Positions 43,799-54,695 of a stretch of DNA of 64,000 bases are shown piece after piece. The notes below the pieces were generated by a model, which saw only the letters and a program-made list of their open reading frames with translations, was not told where the DNA came from and did no database searches. A program made the position numbers and the translations under genes. Within the stretch, counting starts at the first letter, position 1; every line of letters begins with the position of its first letter. The stretch is taken from assembly GCF_042678405.1 (NCBI RefSeq), contig NZ_JBHTLI010000001.1, forward strand, positions 1,426,001 through 1,490,000, in the 5' to 3' direction. Source of the stretch: Salegentibacter_A chungangensis (GTDB taxonomy: Bacteria; Bacteroidota; Bacteroidia; Flavobacteriales; Flavobacteriaceae).

Positions 43799-45331
<1,533 letters not shown>

Positions 45332-45367
45332 GCCGTTAAATTTTAAACCTGAACAAAACCAATTGAA

Positions 45368-47353
45368 ATGAAATACCTATTTATATTATGCTTTTTCTTT
45401 CAGATATACAGTATTTCGGCTGTTGGACAAGAATATAAGTACCACACCGTCCAGAAGGGAGAAACGGTTTATAGCATAGCCAAATCATACAATATTAGTG
45501 AAGAGGCTATTTATAAGTATAATCCCGATGCCAAAGAAGGGATAGAAGTAGCTGCGAAGCTCGTTATTCCGGTGTCTGAAGTCAAAAAGCAAAATGCAGA
45601 TGTGAATTTCAGGACCCATAAAGTGGAGAGAAAGGAAACGCTGTATAGTCTTTCAAAACAGTATAATGTTGATATAGACGATATAAAAAGGTATAACAAG
45701 CATCTTTATGCCGAAGAACTCCAGACAGGCGAGGTGGTAAGAATCCCTGTTTTTGCAAAGACTCCTTCGGTAGTCGAAAGGACTTCGAATAGTAAGAAGT
45801 CAAATGTTCAGGATAAAAGTACAAGAGAGCATATAGTTCTGCCCAAAGAGACCAAATACGGGATTGCCCGTAAGTACGGTCTTACGGTAAAGGAGCTTGA
45901 AGAACTTAATCCTAAAGTGGAGGTGCTGAAGCCGGGAGTAATGCTTAAGGTGGGTACAGATGTTCTTGATGACCAGGTGATCCTTGCTACCAACGATTTT
46001 GAATTCTACGAAGTTAAACCTAAAGAAACCATTTTTGGCCTTACCCGAAAATTTGAAGTGGATAAGGATTCTTTAATGGCCCTGAATCCTGCATTAAAAA
46101 ACGGACTGAAATCGGGAATGGTACTTAAGGTGCCTAATAAAGGGGTTGGTGTTGGAAACCTGGGAGAGACCGAAACCGAGAAGTTTAAGAGTGATGACAG
46201 CAAGGAAGCCGATAGCGAAACTGAGGTGGTTGAGGAAAAAATTAACCTGAGGAATAATCTTACTAATTTCAAAACAAAGGAGATCGCTCTTATGCTGCCG
46301 TACCATCTTGATAAGGTGGAGGCCGATTCTCTTGCAACTTATAAGGATGCGATACTTAATGAAAGAGTTTTGAGGATCTCTCTTGATTTCTACAGCGGGG
46401 TATTGATGGCCGTGGAAAGAGCCAAGGAGATGGGAATATCTACCAATCTCAGGGTTTTTGATACGAAACAAAGTACCTACGAGGTAAATAACATTATTAA
46501 CAGAAATAACTTCAGCAATACCGATGCGGTTATTGGTCCATTGTTAAAAAATACAACCGAAGCTGCTGCTGCCCAATTAAACCGTCAGGAAGTTCCGGTT
46601 ATAAGTCCGCTTTCCAACAGGGCTATGAGGCCAATGAGCAACCTTTTCCAATCCAGGCCTACCGATGACATCCTGGCTGAGGCAATGCTGAACTATTTGA
46701 GCAATAATGTGGAAGGAAAGAACCTCATTGTAATTGCAGATCCGCAGGCTTATAAGATAAAAAGTACCCTTAGCGGCCTTTTCCCTTCAGCAAGGTTTGT
46801 TACTCCAAGTGAAGGTTTTGTTTCTGAAGAAAGCATTGCAAAGACGCTTTCGAAGACCAAAAAGAACTGGGTGATCCTTGAATCTGATGGAGTAGGAACG
46901 CTAACCAGTGCAATTTCGGCCCTGAACAGGCTTGCAAGAGAAAATGAAATCAGGCTGTTCACTACCAATAAGAATAATTCTTACGACAACGATAATGTTC
47001 CTAACGAGCACCTGGCAAAACTTAATTTTCATTACCCGTCGGTAGATAAAGAATATGATCCTGAATTTTCTGCAGAATTTATCGATAGGTATGCTGAAAA
47101 ATATGGAGCGGTTCCTAATCAATATGCTGTTAGAGGCTATGATCTTACCCTGGATATTTTACTGAGGCTTGCTACTGCTGAAGACCTGTATGAGTCTTTT
47201 GTGAAATATAGGGGGTATACCGAATATAATGAAAATAAATTTCACTATCTGCCAAGCAGTGGCGGAGGTTTTCATAATGATGCGGTTTATATAATGCGCA
47301 TTAATCCCGACCTAACTTTAAGCGTGGTAAATGACTTCAAAAGTAGTTTATAA
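45368..47353 (+). CDS. Exported four-LysM protein with periplasmic-binding-like C-terminal domain
   Basis: 661 residues: signal peptide MKYLFILCFFFQIYSISAVGQ, then four LysM domains (about 24-69, 82-126, 154-198 and 210-254; each has the YHTVQKGETVYSIAKSYN type pattern), an acidic linker (about 260-295) and a C-terminal type I periplasmic-binding-like fold (KEIALMLPYHLDK, DAVIGPLLKNT, VISPLSN, VRGYDLTLDILLRLA). LysM binds peptidoglycan. It resembles the PBP1-LysM proteins of Flavobacteria; ligand and role are unknown. It starts 36 bases after guaA and overlaps the OsmC gene by 23 bases. Confidence 0.9.
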   Translation: MKYLFILCFFFQIYSISAVGQEYKYHTVQKGETVYSIAKSYNISEEAIYKYNPDAKEGIEVAAKLVIPVSEVKKQNADVNFRTHKVERKETLYSLSKQYNVDIDDIKRYNKHLYAEELQTGEVVRIPVFAKTPSVVERTSNSKKSNVQDKSTREHIVLPKETKYGIARKYGLTVKELEELNPKVEVLKPGVMLKVGTDVLDDQVILATNDFEFYEVKPKETIFGLTRKFEVDKDSLMALNPALKNGLKSGMVLKVPNKGVGVGNLGETETEKFKSDDSKEADSETEVVEEKINLRNNLTNFKTKEIALMLPYHLDKVEADSLATYKDAILNERVLRISLDFYSGVLMAVERAKEMGISTNLRVFDTKQSTYEVNNIINRNNFSNTDAVIGPLLKNTTEAAAAQLNRQEVPVISPLSNRAMRPMSNLFQSRPTDDILAEAMLNYLSNNVEGKNLIVIADPQAYKIKSTLSGLFPSARFVTPSEGFVSEESIAKTLSKTKKNWVILESDGVGTLTSAISALNRLARENEIRLFTTNKNNSYDNDNVPNEHLAKLNFHYPSVDKEYDPEFSAEFIDRYAEKYGAVPNQYAVRGYDLTLDILLRLATAEDLYESFVKYRGYTEYNENKFHYLPSSGGGFHNDAVYIMRINPDLTLSVVNDFKSSL

Positions 47354-47732
47354 AGGTAATTTAAGGACCGAAGCCGAGCATTTGCAAAGCGGGTCTAAAA
47401 TGATCACAGACGCTCCTGTAGATAATCACGGGAAGGGTGAAGCATTTTCACCCACCGATACCGTGGCCACTGCTTTGGCTACCTGTATGCTTACGGTAAT
47501 GGGGATTAAAGCTCAGCAGATGGAAGGGGTGGACCTTACCAATGCTTCTGAGGTTACCAAGACTATGGCATCAGACCCAAGGAGAATATCTAAGATAGAA
47601 GTCAATATCACTTTCCCTGCAAGCTATTCAGAAAAGGACACAAAAATACTTGAACATACCGCGAAGACCTGTCCTGTATTGCAAAGTCTTCATCCCGATC
47701 TGGAAAAAATAATCAGCTTTACTTATAAATGA
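47331..47732 (+). CDS. OsmC family protein
   Basis: 133 residues with the OsmC/Ohr fold: DNHGKGEAFSPTDTVATALATCML holds the first cysteine (Cys in ATCM) and AKTCPVLQSL the second, spaced like the peroxidatic pair of the family. It should reduce organic hydroperoxides, or serve as a thiol-based sensor. Cytoplasmic. Its start overlaps the LysM gene and its stop overlaps the next start as ATGA. Confidence 0.9.
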   Translation: MTSKVVYKGNLRTEAEHLQSGSKMITDAPVDNHGKGEAFSPTDTVATALATCMLTVMGIKAQQMEGVDLTNASEVTKTMASDPRRISKIEVNITFPASYSEKDTKILEHTAKTCPVLQSLHPDLEKIISFTYK

Positions 47733-48277
47733 GATTCAGATTTCTGATCATAGCTTTACTCTTTGTGCTTCCGGGGCTTGCCCAGGAAAAACAGGAGAAG
47801 ATGAGTTGGGATGAAAACAGGCCGTTGACCTGGGAAGATTTTAAGGGTGAAGCTCCTAAAGACAGGGCTTATAAGTTTCAGGCCAATAGTTCAACAGGGA
47901 TCGCTTATGATTGGTATTATGGACATAAGAATGGGGAACCTATTCTTAGATATTCGGTGACAAGTAATTTCTATCCAAATCTTTCCTGGGTTCGAAATCC
48001 GGAGGATAAAGTTTACTTGCTCGCTCACGAACAACTTCATTTCGATATTTCTGAATTACACGCCAGGAAGCTTCGCAAAGCGATGGATGAGTATGAAATA
48101 GGACGAAATATCCGCCGTGATCTTCTTCGGCTATACAACACTATTGAAAAGGAACGTCAGGAAATGCAAAAGGCCTTCGATGTGGAAACCCATAATGGCA
48201 TGTATAAAGATGTGGAGTCGCGTTGGCGAAACTTTATTGCTGAAGAACTAAAGAAATTAGAACAGTATAAAAATTAA
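47729..48277 (+). CDS. Exported HExxH protein, DUF922-like
   Basis: 182 residues with signal peptide MRFRFLIIALLFVLPGLAQ. LTWEDFKGEAP near the start and LAHEQLHFDISELHARKL with HEQLH at 100-104 are typical of the DUF922-like predicted zinc proteases. The acidic E in ISELHAR is a candidate third ligand. It is the last gene of the guaA-LysM-OsmC run, coupled to OsmC by a 4-base overlap, and its 3' end overlaps the convergent nitronate monooxygenase gene. Protease activity is predicted, not shown. Confidence 0.85.
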   Translation: MRFRFLIIALLFVLPGLAQEKQEKMSWDENRPLTWEDFKGEAPKDRAYKFQANSSTGIAYDWYYGHKNGEPILRYSVTSNFYPNLSWVRNPEDKVYLLAHEQLHFDISELHARKLRKAMDEYEIGRNIRRDLLRLYNTIEKERQEMQKAFDVETHNGMYKDVESRWRNFIAEELKKLEQYKN

Positions 48278-49218
48278 AGTTCGGCCACCTGGGCTTTTGC
48301 TTTTTCAAATTCCGAGATCATTTCGTTTACGATTTCGGCAGCGGGTTTTATCTCGTGAATAAGGCCGGAGATCTGCCCAATTTCAAGCTCCCCTTCATCC
48401 AGGTCACCCTCGAACATTCCCTTCTTAGCTCTCGCACGGCCCAGTAATTTTATCAGGTCTTCTTTGGTTGGTCCTTTGGAATACAGGTCCTGAATTTCTT
48501 CATAGAACTTATTCTTCAGCAGGCGAACAGGGGCAAGTTCCTTGAGAGTAAGCACCGTATCACCTTCTTGCGCCTTAACGACCATTTCCTTGAAATTCTT
48601 ATGGGAAGAGGCTTCCGGAGTGGCTACAAAACGGCTTCCTACCTGCACCGCGTCGGCGCCCAGTACCATAGCGGCAAGCATTCCGCGGCCCGTGGCGATA
48701 CCCCCTGCTGCTATAAGCGGAATGGAAAGTTTTTCCTTTACCATTGGGATCAGGGTGAAGGTAGTGGTCTCATCCCGTCCGTTGTGCCCCCCGGCTTCAA
48801 AACCTTCAGCAACAACGGCATCTACTCCTGCTTCTTCCGATTTCAGGGCGAATTTCACGCTGCTCACCACGTGTACTACTTTAATCCCGTGTTCCTGTAA
48901 ATGTTTTGTCCATATTTTCGGGTTTCCGGCGGAAGTAAAAACGATCTCAACCCCTTCTTTTATGATGATCTCCATAATCTTGTCGATCTCGGGGTAGAGC
49001 ATAGGCACATTCACAGCAAATGGCTTATCGGTGGCTTTTTTACATTTCCGGATATGCTCGCTCAGGACTTCAGGGTACATAGAGCCTGAACCGATAATTC
49101 CCAGGCCGCCGGCGTTGCTCACCGCGCTGGCAAGCTTCCAGCCGCTGGCCCAGATCATTCCCGCCTGTATAAGCGGATATTTTACATTGAAAAGTTCTGT
49201 GATCCTGTTTTTTGCCAT
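48274..49218 (-). CDS. Nitronate monooxygenase
   Basis: 314 residues of the 2-nitropropane dioxygenase family, an FMN TIM barrel: YPLIQAGMIWASGWKLASAVSNAGGLG start, AEGFEAGGHNGRDETTTF with the catalytic histidine, and IAAGGIATGRGMLAAMVLGADAVQ for FMN. It detoxifies nitronates such as propionate 3-nitronate; the closely related enoyl reductase FabK is a possible alternative. 21 bases downstream of mnmA on the same strand. Confidence 0.9.
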   Translation of the reverse strand: MAKNRITELFNVKYPLIQAGMIWASGWKLASAVSNAGGLGIIGSGSMYPEVLSEHIRKCKKATDKPFAVNVPMLYPEIDKIMEIIIKEGVEIVFTSAGNPKIWTKHLQEHGIKVVHVVSSVKFALKSEEAGVDAVVAEGFEAGGHNGRDETTTFTLIPMVKEKLSIPLIAAGGIATGRGMLAAMVLGADAVQVGSRFVATPEASSHKNFKEMVVKAQEGDTVLTLKELAPVRLLKNKFYEEIQDLYSKGPTKEDLIKLLGRARAKKGMFEGDLDEGELEIGQISGLIHEIKPAAEIVNEMISEFEKAKAQVAEL

Positions 49219-49239
49219 TTGCCTTAAATTTCTTCGAAT

Positions 49240-50427
49240 TTAAGAAATAACACCGGAACCAAGCAATTCTTCTCCCTCATACCACGCAACAAATTGCCCT
49301 TCGGTGATGGAAGCCTGAGGCTCATCGAAGATCACATACAGCCCGTTCTCGGTCTGGTGAAGTGTAGCCTCCTGAAGCGGCTGCCTGTATCTTATTCGTG
49401 CTTTTAGCTTTATTTCTTCTCCGGGAGCAATGGCAAGGTCCTTTCTTACCCAATGCACCTCGTCCTGGTTTACGAATAATCCTCTTCGGTATATTCCCGG
49501 ATGATTTTTTCCCTGCCCCGTATAGATCACGTTCTCTTCCACATCGGTATCTATCACGAACAGAGGTTCCGGGGTTCCGCCAACGGCAAGACCTTTTCGC
49601 TGCCCCTTGGTGAAATAATGTGCGCCCTGGTGTTTTCCAACAACTTTTCCGTCATTGGAAGTATAGCTGTATTTTTTAGAGAGGTGTTTTAACTCTTCAA
49701 TCTTGGAGTCAAATTCCGGTTGCTCCCCGGTATATACTTCCCTGTCTGCTTCAACTTCAATGATCACCCCTTCTTTTGGCTGTAATTTCTGCTGAAGGAA
49801 ATCCGGAAGCCGTACTTTCCCGATAAAGCACAGTCCCTGTGAGTCTTTTTTCTCTGCAGTAACCAGGTTTTGTTCCGCCGCGATTTTCCTGACTTCAGAT
49901 TTCTGAAGTTCTCCAATTGGGAACAGGGTTTTAGAAAGTTGTTCCTGGGTCAATTGGCAAAGAAAATAAGACTGGTCTTTGTTGTTGTCCTTTCCGGCAA
50001 GGAGACTGTAAAAGGTCTCTCCATCTTTTTCAAATTCACCTTTACGACAGTAGTGCCCGGTCGCCACGTAATCAGCCCCTAAGGAAAGCGCGATCTTCAT
50101 AAAAACATCGAACTTGATCTCGCGGTTACAAAGCACATCGGGATTGGGCGTTCTGCCACGCTCATACTCATCGAACATATAGTCTACAATGCGCTCCTTA
50201 TACTCTTCGCTTAGATCTACGGTCTGAAAAGGGATGCCGAGTTTTTCGGCTACCAACATCGCATCGTTACTGTCATCCAGCCAGGGACATTCGTCACTGA
50301 TGGTCACCGAATCGTCGTGCCAGTTCTTCATAAACAGGCCTATAACCTCATAACCCTGTTGTTGCAGCAAATATGCTGAAACACTGGAATCTACTCCTCC
50401 CGATAAACCAACAACCACTTTTTTCAT
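49240..50427 (-). CDS. mnmA: tRNA 2-thiouridylase MnmA
   Basis: Adds sulphur to U34 of Lys, Glu and Gln tRNAs. 395 residues: PP-loop VVVGLSGGVDSSVSAYLL, catalytic cysteines in NPDVLCNREIK and SQGLCFIGK, and the C-terminal barrel with GSGVIS end. Length normal. Upstream is a leader with a short hairpin (50446-50467) and a promoter that overlaps the terminator of the next gene. Likely cotranscribed with the nitronate monooxygenase gene. Confidence 0.96.
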   Translation of the reverse strand: MKKVVVGLSGGVDSSVSAYLLQQQGYEVIGLFMKNWHDDSVTISDECPWLDDSNDAMLVAEKLGIPFQTVDLSEEYKERIVDYMFDEYERGRTPNPDVLCNREIKFDVFMKIALSLGADYVATGHYCRKGEFEKDGETFYSLLAGKDNNKDQSYFLCQLTQEQLSKTLFPIGELQKSEVRKIAAEQNLVTAEKKDSQGLCFIGKVRLPDFLQQKLQPKEGVIIEVEADREVYTGEQPEFDSKIEELKHLSKKYSYTSNDGKVVGKHQGAHYFTKGQRKGLAVGGTPEPLFVIDTDVEENVIYTGQGKNHPGIYRRGLFVNQDEVHWVRKDLAIAPGEEIKLKARIRYRQPLQEATLHQTENGLYVIFDEPQASITEGQFVAWYEGEELLGSGVIS

Positions 50428-50445
50428 ATGCTTCTTTCTTGCTCT

Positions 50446-50467
50446 CCTTCTGCAATTGCACAGAAGG
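50446..50467 (-). promoter_or_regulatory. mnmA leader hairpin
   Basis: CCTTCTG and CAGAAGG pair around 8 bases and lie in the 70-base predicted leader, about 20 bases before the mnmA start. It could be a translational control element or chance. Confidence 0.35.
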
Positions 50468-50504
50468 CCGGATTTTTTCTTTTTTACAGTCGTATTTGAA
50501 AGTG

Positions 50505-50536
50505 CAAAATTACGAAATAAAAAAAGGTGGCGAAAG
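50505..50536 (-). promoter_or_regulatory. Candidate mnmA promoter
   Basis: On the minus strand, TAATTTTG (50512-50505) fits the -7 consensus; the -33 zone, TTTC, falls in the terminator hairpin of the upstream gene. Confidence 0.5.
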
Positions 50537-50543
50537 CCACCTT
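50515..50543 (-). terminator. Terminator of the lipocalin-like gene
   Basis: AAGGTGGC (50524-50531) and GCCACCTT (50536-50543) pair around GAAA; on the minus strand a T run follows. Strong for the minus strand. Confidence 0.85.
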
Positions 50544-50566
50544 ATAAGGTATATCTATTGTGTGAT

Positions 50567-50968
50567 CTATCTTTTTTCGAATACCAGGTTGGTTCCCTGG
50601 GTGGCACCAAGGTCCGGGTAAAAGGTAAAGCTTCCGTTTCCTGAAAATTCCACACGGCCTGATAAGTTACCGACACCGGGTACATTAAAGGTATATCTGG
50701 AATCTCCACTGGCACTCCATTCGCTTGTATTTTTTTCACCTATGCAGTCTCCGGATTCATCAGAAAAGAATTCGGTTTCAGCTGTTCCGTCGGCTTTAAA
50801 GTCTATATAGGAGTCATCATTACATTCATCAACTTCCAATCCCTGGGCATTATTGGCTTCAGCCAGGAACCAGACTCCAAGTATCGGGTCATCACCGCCA
50901 GTGTCATCGTCACTACTGCAGGAAGATAAAACGGCTAGTGAAACAAATAATAGAAAGATTTTTTTCAT
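50567..50968 (-). CDS. Small lipocalin-like lipoprotein
   Basis: 133 residues with lipoprotein signal (LSSCSSDDD, Cys17), then ILGVWFLAEANN, which resembles the first strand of lipocalin-like Bacteroidota proteins, and a beta-rich rest with DFKADGTAETEFFSD. Likely an outer-membrane-anchored binding protein of unknown ligand. The four cysteines left in the mature part (ECND, DCIG) could form a disulphide. Single gene with its own terminator. Confidence 0.7.
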   Translation of the reverse strand: MKKIFLLFVSLAVLSSCSSDDDTGGDDPILGVWFLAEANNAQGLEVDECNDDSYIDFKADGTAETEFFSDESGDCIGEKNTSEWSASGDSRYTFNVPGVGNLSGRVEFSGNGSFTFYPDLGATQGTNLVFEKR

Positions 50969-51012
50969 AACATTGGATTTTAGTAGGTTAAATATAAAAT
51001 ATTAAAATTAGA

Positions 51013-51681
51013 TTAGTAATCTTTTTTTTCCTGAAGCTCCTCTTCTTTATAGTATTTCCACTCTCCCTTCTTCTGGTCCCTAGTGTACTGACCTTCAATT
51101 AATTTCTCGCCGGAAGCATTGTAGTAAGTGGCCGGCCCGTGTAATTCTCCGTTCGCATAATGCAAATGCTGGATCACCTGGCCATTATCGGCATAAATAA
51201 AGCTCTCGCCGTGTTTTTTATTATTCTTGTACTCGGTTTTTTCAGTGAGCTTGCCATTGGTGAAATAAGTACATTGCTTGCCTTCCAGCTTGCCGTGAAC
51301 GTAGTTCTCGGTCATCATTATACTGTCCGAATCTTTGTGATAATAAACCCATTTTCCTTCCCTTTTCTTATCCAGCATTTTTCCTTCACTAATAGGTTTA
51401 CCTTCCTGGGTGTAGTAAGTGACCATAACGCTATCTGAATCTTTGTTAAAGCTTATTATGGCTGAAGGATGCTTTTCAAAACCCTTTTTGTAAAATTTGA
51501 AGTCTCCGGCTTCTTCGCCGTGGTTGAAATGGCCTTCAAACCTAAGCTGATCACTGCCTTCAAAGTTTTTGCGCCATAAGCCGTGACGTTTGCCTTCTTC
51601 ATCATACTTATTGATGCCTTCCTGGGCAAAAAGCGGGAGGCAAAGTACTAAGAATAAGTAATTTAACTTGTGTTTAAACAT
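51013..51681 (-). CDS. Exported MORN-repeat / YwqK-like protein
   Basis: 222 residues with signal peptide MFKHKLNYLFLVLCLPLFAQ and at least six repeats of about 22 residues of the type GKRHGLWRKNFEG, GKLEGKQCTYFTNG, KKHGESFIYADNGQ. This is the MORN-like/YwqK repeat, often mis-annotated as a toxin-antitoxin antitoxin; no toxin gene is near. Probably an envelope protein of structural or binding role. ATG at 51681 is used; the frame opens with TTG three codons earlier. Confidence 0.85.
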   Translation of the reverse strand: MFKHKLNYLFLVLCLPLFAQEGINKYDEEGKRHGLWRKNFEGSDQLRFEGHFNHGEEAGDFKFYKKGFEKHPSAIISFNKDSDSVMVTYYTQEGKPISEGKMLDKKREGKWVYYHKDSDSIMMTENYVHGKLEGKQCTYFTNGKLTEKTEYKNNKKHGESFIYADNGQVIQHLHYANGELHGPATYYNASGEKLIEGQYTRDQKKGEWKYYKEEELQEKKDY

Positions 51682-51752
51682 TATTAACAAACATTAAACA
51701 AATTTATAAAAGATGTTAGTCTACATTTACTGTGTAACAAAAACTCAAAAAG

Positions 51753-52724
51753 ATGAATTTTATTTCAAAACTAACAAAAATTGCTGTGGTGACCGTGCTG
51801 GTCACGAGTTTGTTCTCCTGTAGTAACGACGATGAAGCGGGGGATATTATTGAACCGGGAAATTCTATTGCCGACTTTGTTGCCGATAATGAGAATTATT
51901 CTTCCCTGGCCGCTGCTCTGGATGCTGCAGATCTCACTGCCAGTCTGGATGGTGACGCTAACTTTACTGTGTTTGCCCCGAACAATGCTGCCTTTAATAC
52001 GTTTTTATCTGCCAATGGATTCGCAAGTCTGGATGAGGTTCCGGTAGAGGTGTTGAGAGAGATTCTGCTATATCACGTACAGGAAGGAGCACTTATGTCT
52101 TCAGACCTTTCTACGGGTTATATTGAAAGTCTTGCAGTGGGAAGTGCTTCCGAATCTAACCTGAGTATGTACATTAATACGGAAGACGGCGTTATGATAA
52201 ACGGTGTGTCTGAAGTGACCAATGCGAATATTGAAGTTGATAACGGAGTGATTCACGCTGTAGATGCTGTGATAGGTTTACCGGATGTGACAACTTTTGC
52301 TACCGCCGATCCTAACTTTAGTATCCTAGTACAGGCATTAACCAGGGAAGAGAGTTTCAATTTTGTTGAAACATTGCAAATGACCGAAGACCCTGCACCA
52401 TTTACTGTTTTTGCCCCTACAAATGATGCCTTTGCAAGTTTCCTGACCGAGATGGAATTTGAGAGCCTTGCCGATATCCCTACAGATGTGCTGGCTTCTA
52501 CATTGAGCTATCACGTGGTTACCGGTGGCAACTTCAGGTCTTCCGATCTTACAGACGGGATGATGGTTACTACTTTTGAAGGTGGAGACTTCACCGTAAA
52601 TGTTGGAGATAATGTAACGATAACCGATGTCAACGAAAGAACATCAACGGTGGTTGCGGCCAATGTACAGGCTAACAACGGGGTGATTCATGTCTTGGAT
52701 ACCGTACTCCTTCCCGAACTATAG
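51753..52724 (+). CDS. Fasciclin (FAS1) lipoprotein, two domains
   Basis: 323 residues: lipoprotein signal LFSCSNDDE (Cys23), then two FAS1 domains (about 38-175 and 185-320), each with the FTVFAPNNAAFNTFL type H1 box and a later ILLYHV/TLSYHVV segment and NGVIHVLDTVLLP box. FAS1 proteins mediate adhesion or surface interaction. Single gene, divergent from the MORN-repeat gene, ending in a bidirectional terminator. Confidence 0.93.
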   Translation: MNFISKLTKIAVVTVLVTSLFSCSNDDEAGDIIEPGNSIADFVADNENYSSLAAALDAADLTASLDGDANFTVFAPNNAAFNTFLSANGFASLDEVPVEVLREILLYHVQEGALMSSDLSTGYIESLAVGSASESNLSMYINTEDGVMINGVSEVTNANIEVDNGVIHAVDAVIGLPDVTTFATADPNFSILVQALTREESFNFVETLQMTEDPAPFTVFAPTNDAFASFLTEMEFESLADIPTDVLASTLSYHVVTGGNFRSSDLTDGMMVTTFEGGDFTVNVGDNVTITDVNERTSTVVAANVQANNGVIHVLDTVLLPEL

Positions 52725-52754
52725 GTTTTAGGATGGAAGCTCATTTAAATGGAT

Positions 52755-52786
52755 TAAAAAAGCCCGGAATTTCCGGGCTTTTTTAT
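52755..52786. terminator. Bidirectional terminator
   Basis: AAGCCCGG and CCGGGCTT pair around AATTT with A and T runs on both sides, between the fasciclin gene and convergent yidC. Confidence 0.9.
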
Positions 52787-52789
52787 TTG

Positions 52790-54652
52790 TTACTTCTTTC
52801 CTTTTTTCTGCTGTTCTTCAGCCTGCTCCATCATCTCCTGCATTTTCCTGGTAAACCTGTTCTGTTTTTTAGGTTTCTTTTTATTCTCCTGGATCTTAGC
52901 GTGAATCTTATCTTCATCTATGATCACGTGTTTGATTACCAGCATAATTCCGATGGTAATCAGGTTAGAGGTGAAGTAGTATAAAGAAAGCCCACTCGCA
53001 TAGTTGTTAAAGAAGAACAACATTAATAACGGAGAAAGGTACATAATGAACTTCATATTCGGCATTCCCGGCTGCTGGCTGGCCTGCATACTCTGGCCAG
53101 TAGTCATCATCATATAGATGAAGATGGCAATAGAGGCGAGGATAGGGAATAAGCTCACGTGCTCTCCATAAAACGGTATATGGAATGGCAGTTGCGCGAT
53201 GACATCGTAACTAGAAAGGTCATCTGCCCAAAGGAAGCTTTTATGCCTTAGCTGAAAAGCACTTGGGAAGAACTGGAAGAGCGCATAGAAAATAGGAAGC
53301 TGCATCAGGGCCGGTAAACATCCGCTCATTGGGCTGGCACCTGCCTTGCTGTAAAGCTTCATTGTCTCCTGCTGCTTTTTCATCGCATTGTCCTTGTACT
53401 TCTCGTTCAGCTCGTTGATCTCAGGACGGAGTACCTTCATCTTGGCCTGAGACAGGTAAGACTTATAGGTAACCGGTGAAAGTACGATCCTAACCACAAT
53501 GGTCATCACAATTATGGCGATTCCGTAACTAGGCAGGAAACTGCTAAGGAAGGCGAAGAATGGGATAAACACATATTTATTGATCCATCCAAAGATTCCC
53601 CACCCAAGAGGGATAACCTCGTCCAGGTTACGGTCATAGTCGTTCAGGATCTTATAATCCGAAGGACCGTAGTACCAGTTCATATTATAGTTAAGCTCTC
53701 CACCGTTAAGTTCTAATGGCATATTGGCAGCAAAGGCCTTTGTATATACGGTGTCTATCTCTTCATCCTGAACCAGGTTCTCAGACTTGAATCGACCTAC
53801 TTTAAAAGGAGTGTCGGTAAGCAGTATAGAAGAGAAGAAGTGCTGTTTAAAGGCTACATAAGAAATGTTCTCATCGGTCTCTTCATCAAGGTCACCCTGT
53901 CCCAGCTCATCATCGTCACCTTCACCATACTCATAGATAAGCTTGGTGTAACGATTCTCATAAGACATGCTTTTCGCGTGGCGGTAACCTTTAAGTGCCC
54001 AGTCCATATTGATGTCCTGAGAACTGTTAAGCACCCCGTTAAGTCCTTGTGATCTGATGCTGAAATCCAGCATATATTCACCCGGTTTCAGTACATAGCG
54101 GTATTCAAGAAATTTGTTCTCTGAAACCTTCAGTTTCATAGAAAGAATGGTGTTCTCTCCATTTTTGGTTACTTCCGGCTCAAAATACAGGTTCTCGGTA
54201 TCCAGTGTTCTTCCGTCTGTAGTAGTAAAATTAATATTGAAGGAAGCATTGCCGTCCTTAATAAGATATACCGGAATAGAATCGAAGGTCTTGTAATTCT
54301 TAAGTCTGGCTTCAGAGATATAACCACCTTTATTATCCACCTTAAGTTCCAGCAGATCATTTTCTATAGTAGTGGTCTCATTTTTTGCTGAAGGAAGGCT
54401 GGCAGAATATCCAAAGGCACCTAAACGTCCCTTGGCTTCAGCCAGGGCCGTGGAATCCAGGGCTGCAGGCTCGGCAGTCTCTGCATTATCAGGGTCTTGT
54501 GCGGTATTACCCGATTTTTCAACCTGTTCGGTTTGTGCCGGGTCTGCCTGTTGCTCTTCGGTAGGGGCGTTGTTATACAACATCCAGATTAAAATTACCC
54601 CAATAAGTACAAATCCGATTAAGGATTGAACGTCAAATTTCTTTTCTTCCAT
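52790..54652 (-). CDS. yidC: Membrane protein insertase YidC
   Basis: 620 residues: N-terminal transmembrane segment (SLIGFVLIGVILIWMLY), a large periplasmic beta domain (about 100-350), and the conserved C-terminal insertase core with VRIVLSPVTYKSYLSQAKM, SGCLPALMQLPIFYALFQFF and a very basic tail. It inserts membrane proteins, alone or with SecYEG. Length is normal for Bacteroidota. Lies 43 bases after pyrG on the same strand. Confidence 0.96.
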   Translation of the reverse strand: MEEKKFDVQSLIGFVLIGVILIWMLYNNAPTEEQQADPAQTEQVEKSGNTAQDPDNAETAEPAALDSTALAEAKGRLGAFGYSASLPSAKNETTTIENDLLELKVDNKGGYISEARLKNYKTFDSIPVYLIKDGNASFNINFTTTDGRTLDTENLYFEPEVTKNGENTILSMKLKVSENKFLEYRYVLKPGEYMLDFSIRSQGLNGVLNSSQDINMDWALKGYRHAKSMSYENRYTKLIYEYGEGDDDELGQGDLDEETDENISYVAFKQHFFSSILLTDTPFKVGRFKSENLVQDEEIDTVYTKAFAANMPLELNGGELNYNMNWYYGPSDYKILNDYDRNLDEVIPLGWGIFGWINKYVFIPFFAFLSSFLPSYGIAIIVMTIVVRIVLSPVTYKSYLSQAKMKVLRPEINELNEKYKDNAMKKQQETMKLYSKAGASPMSGCLPALMQLPIFYALFQFFPSAFQLRHKSFLWADDLSSYDVIAQLPFHIPFYGEHVSLFPILASIAIFIYMMMTTGQSMQASQQPGMPNMKFIMYLSPLLMLFFFNNYASGLSLYYFTSNLITIGIMLVIKHVIIDEDKIHAKIQENKKKPKKQNRFTRKMQEMMEQAEEQQKKGKK

Positions 54653-54695
54653 GCTTTGTTTACTATAACTTGCTTTTGGTCAAAAAAATGGCCAT

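Noticed and set aside
51013..51681. YwqK-like protein as the antitoxin of a toxin-antitoxin module
   Set aside because: No toxin-like gene is adjacent, the protein has a signal peptide, and its repeats are MORN-like; the antitoxin name is a known mis-annotation risk.
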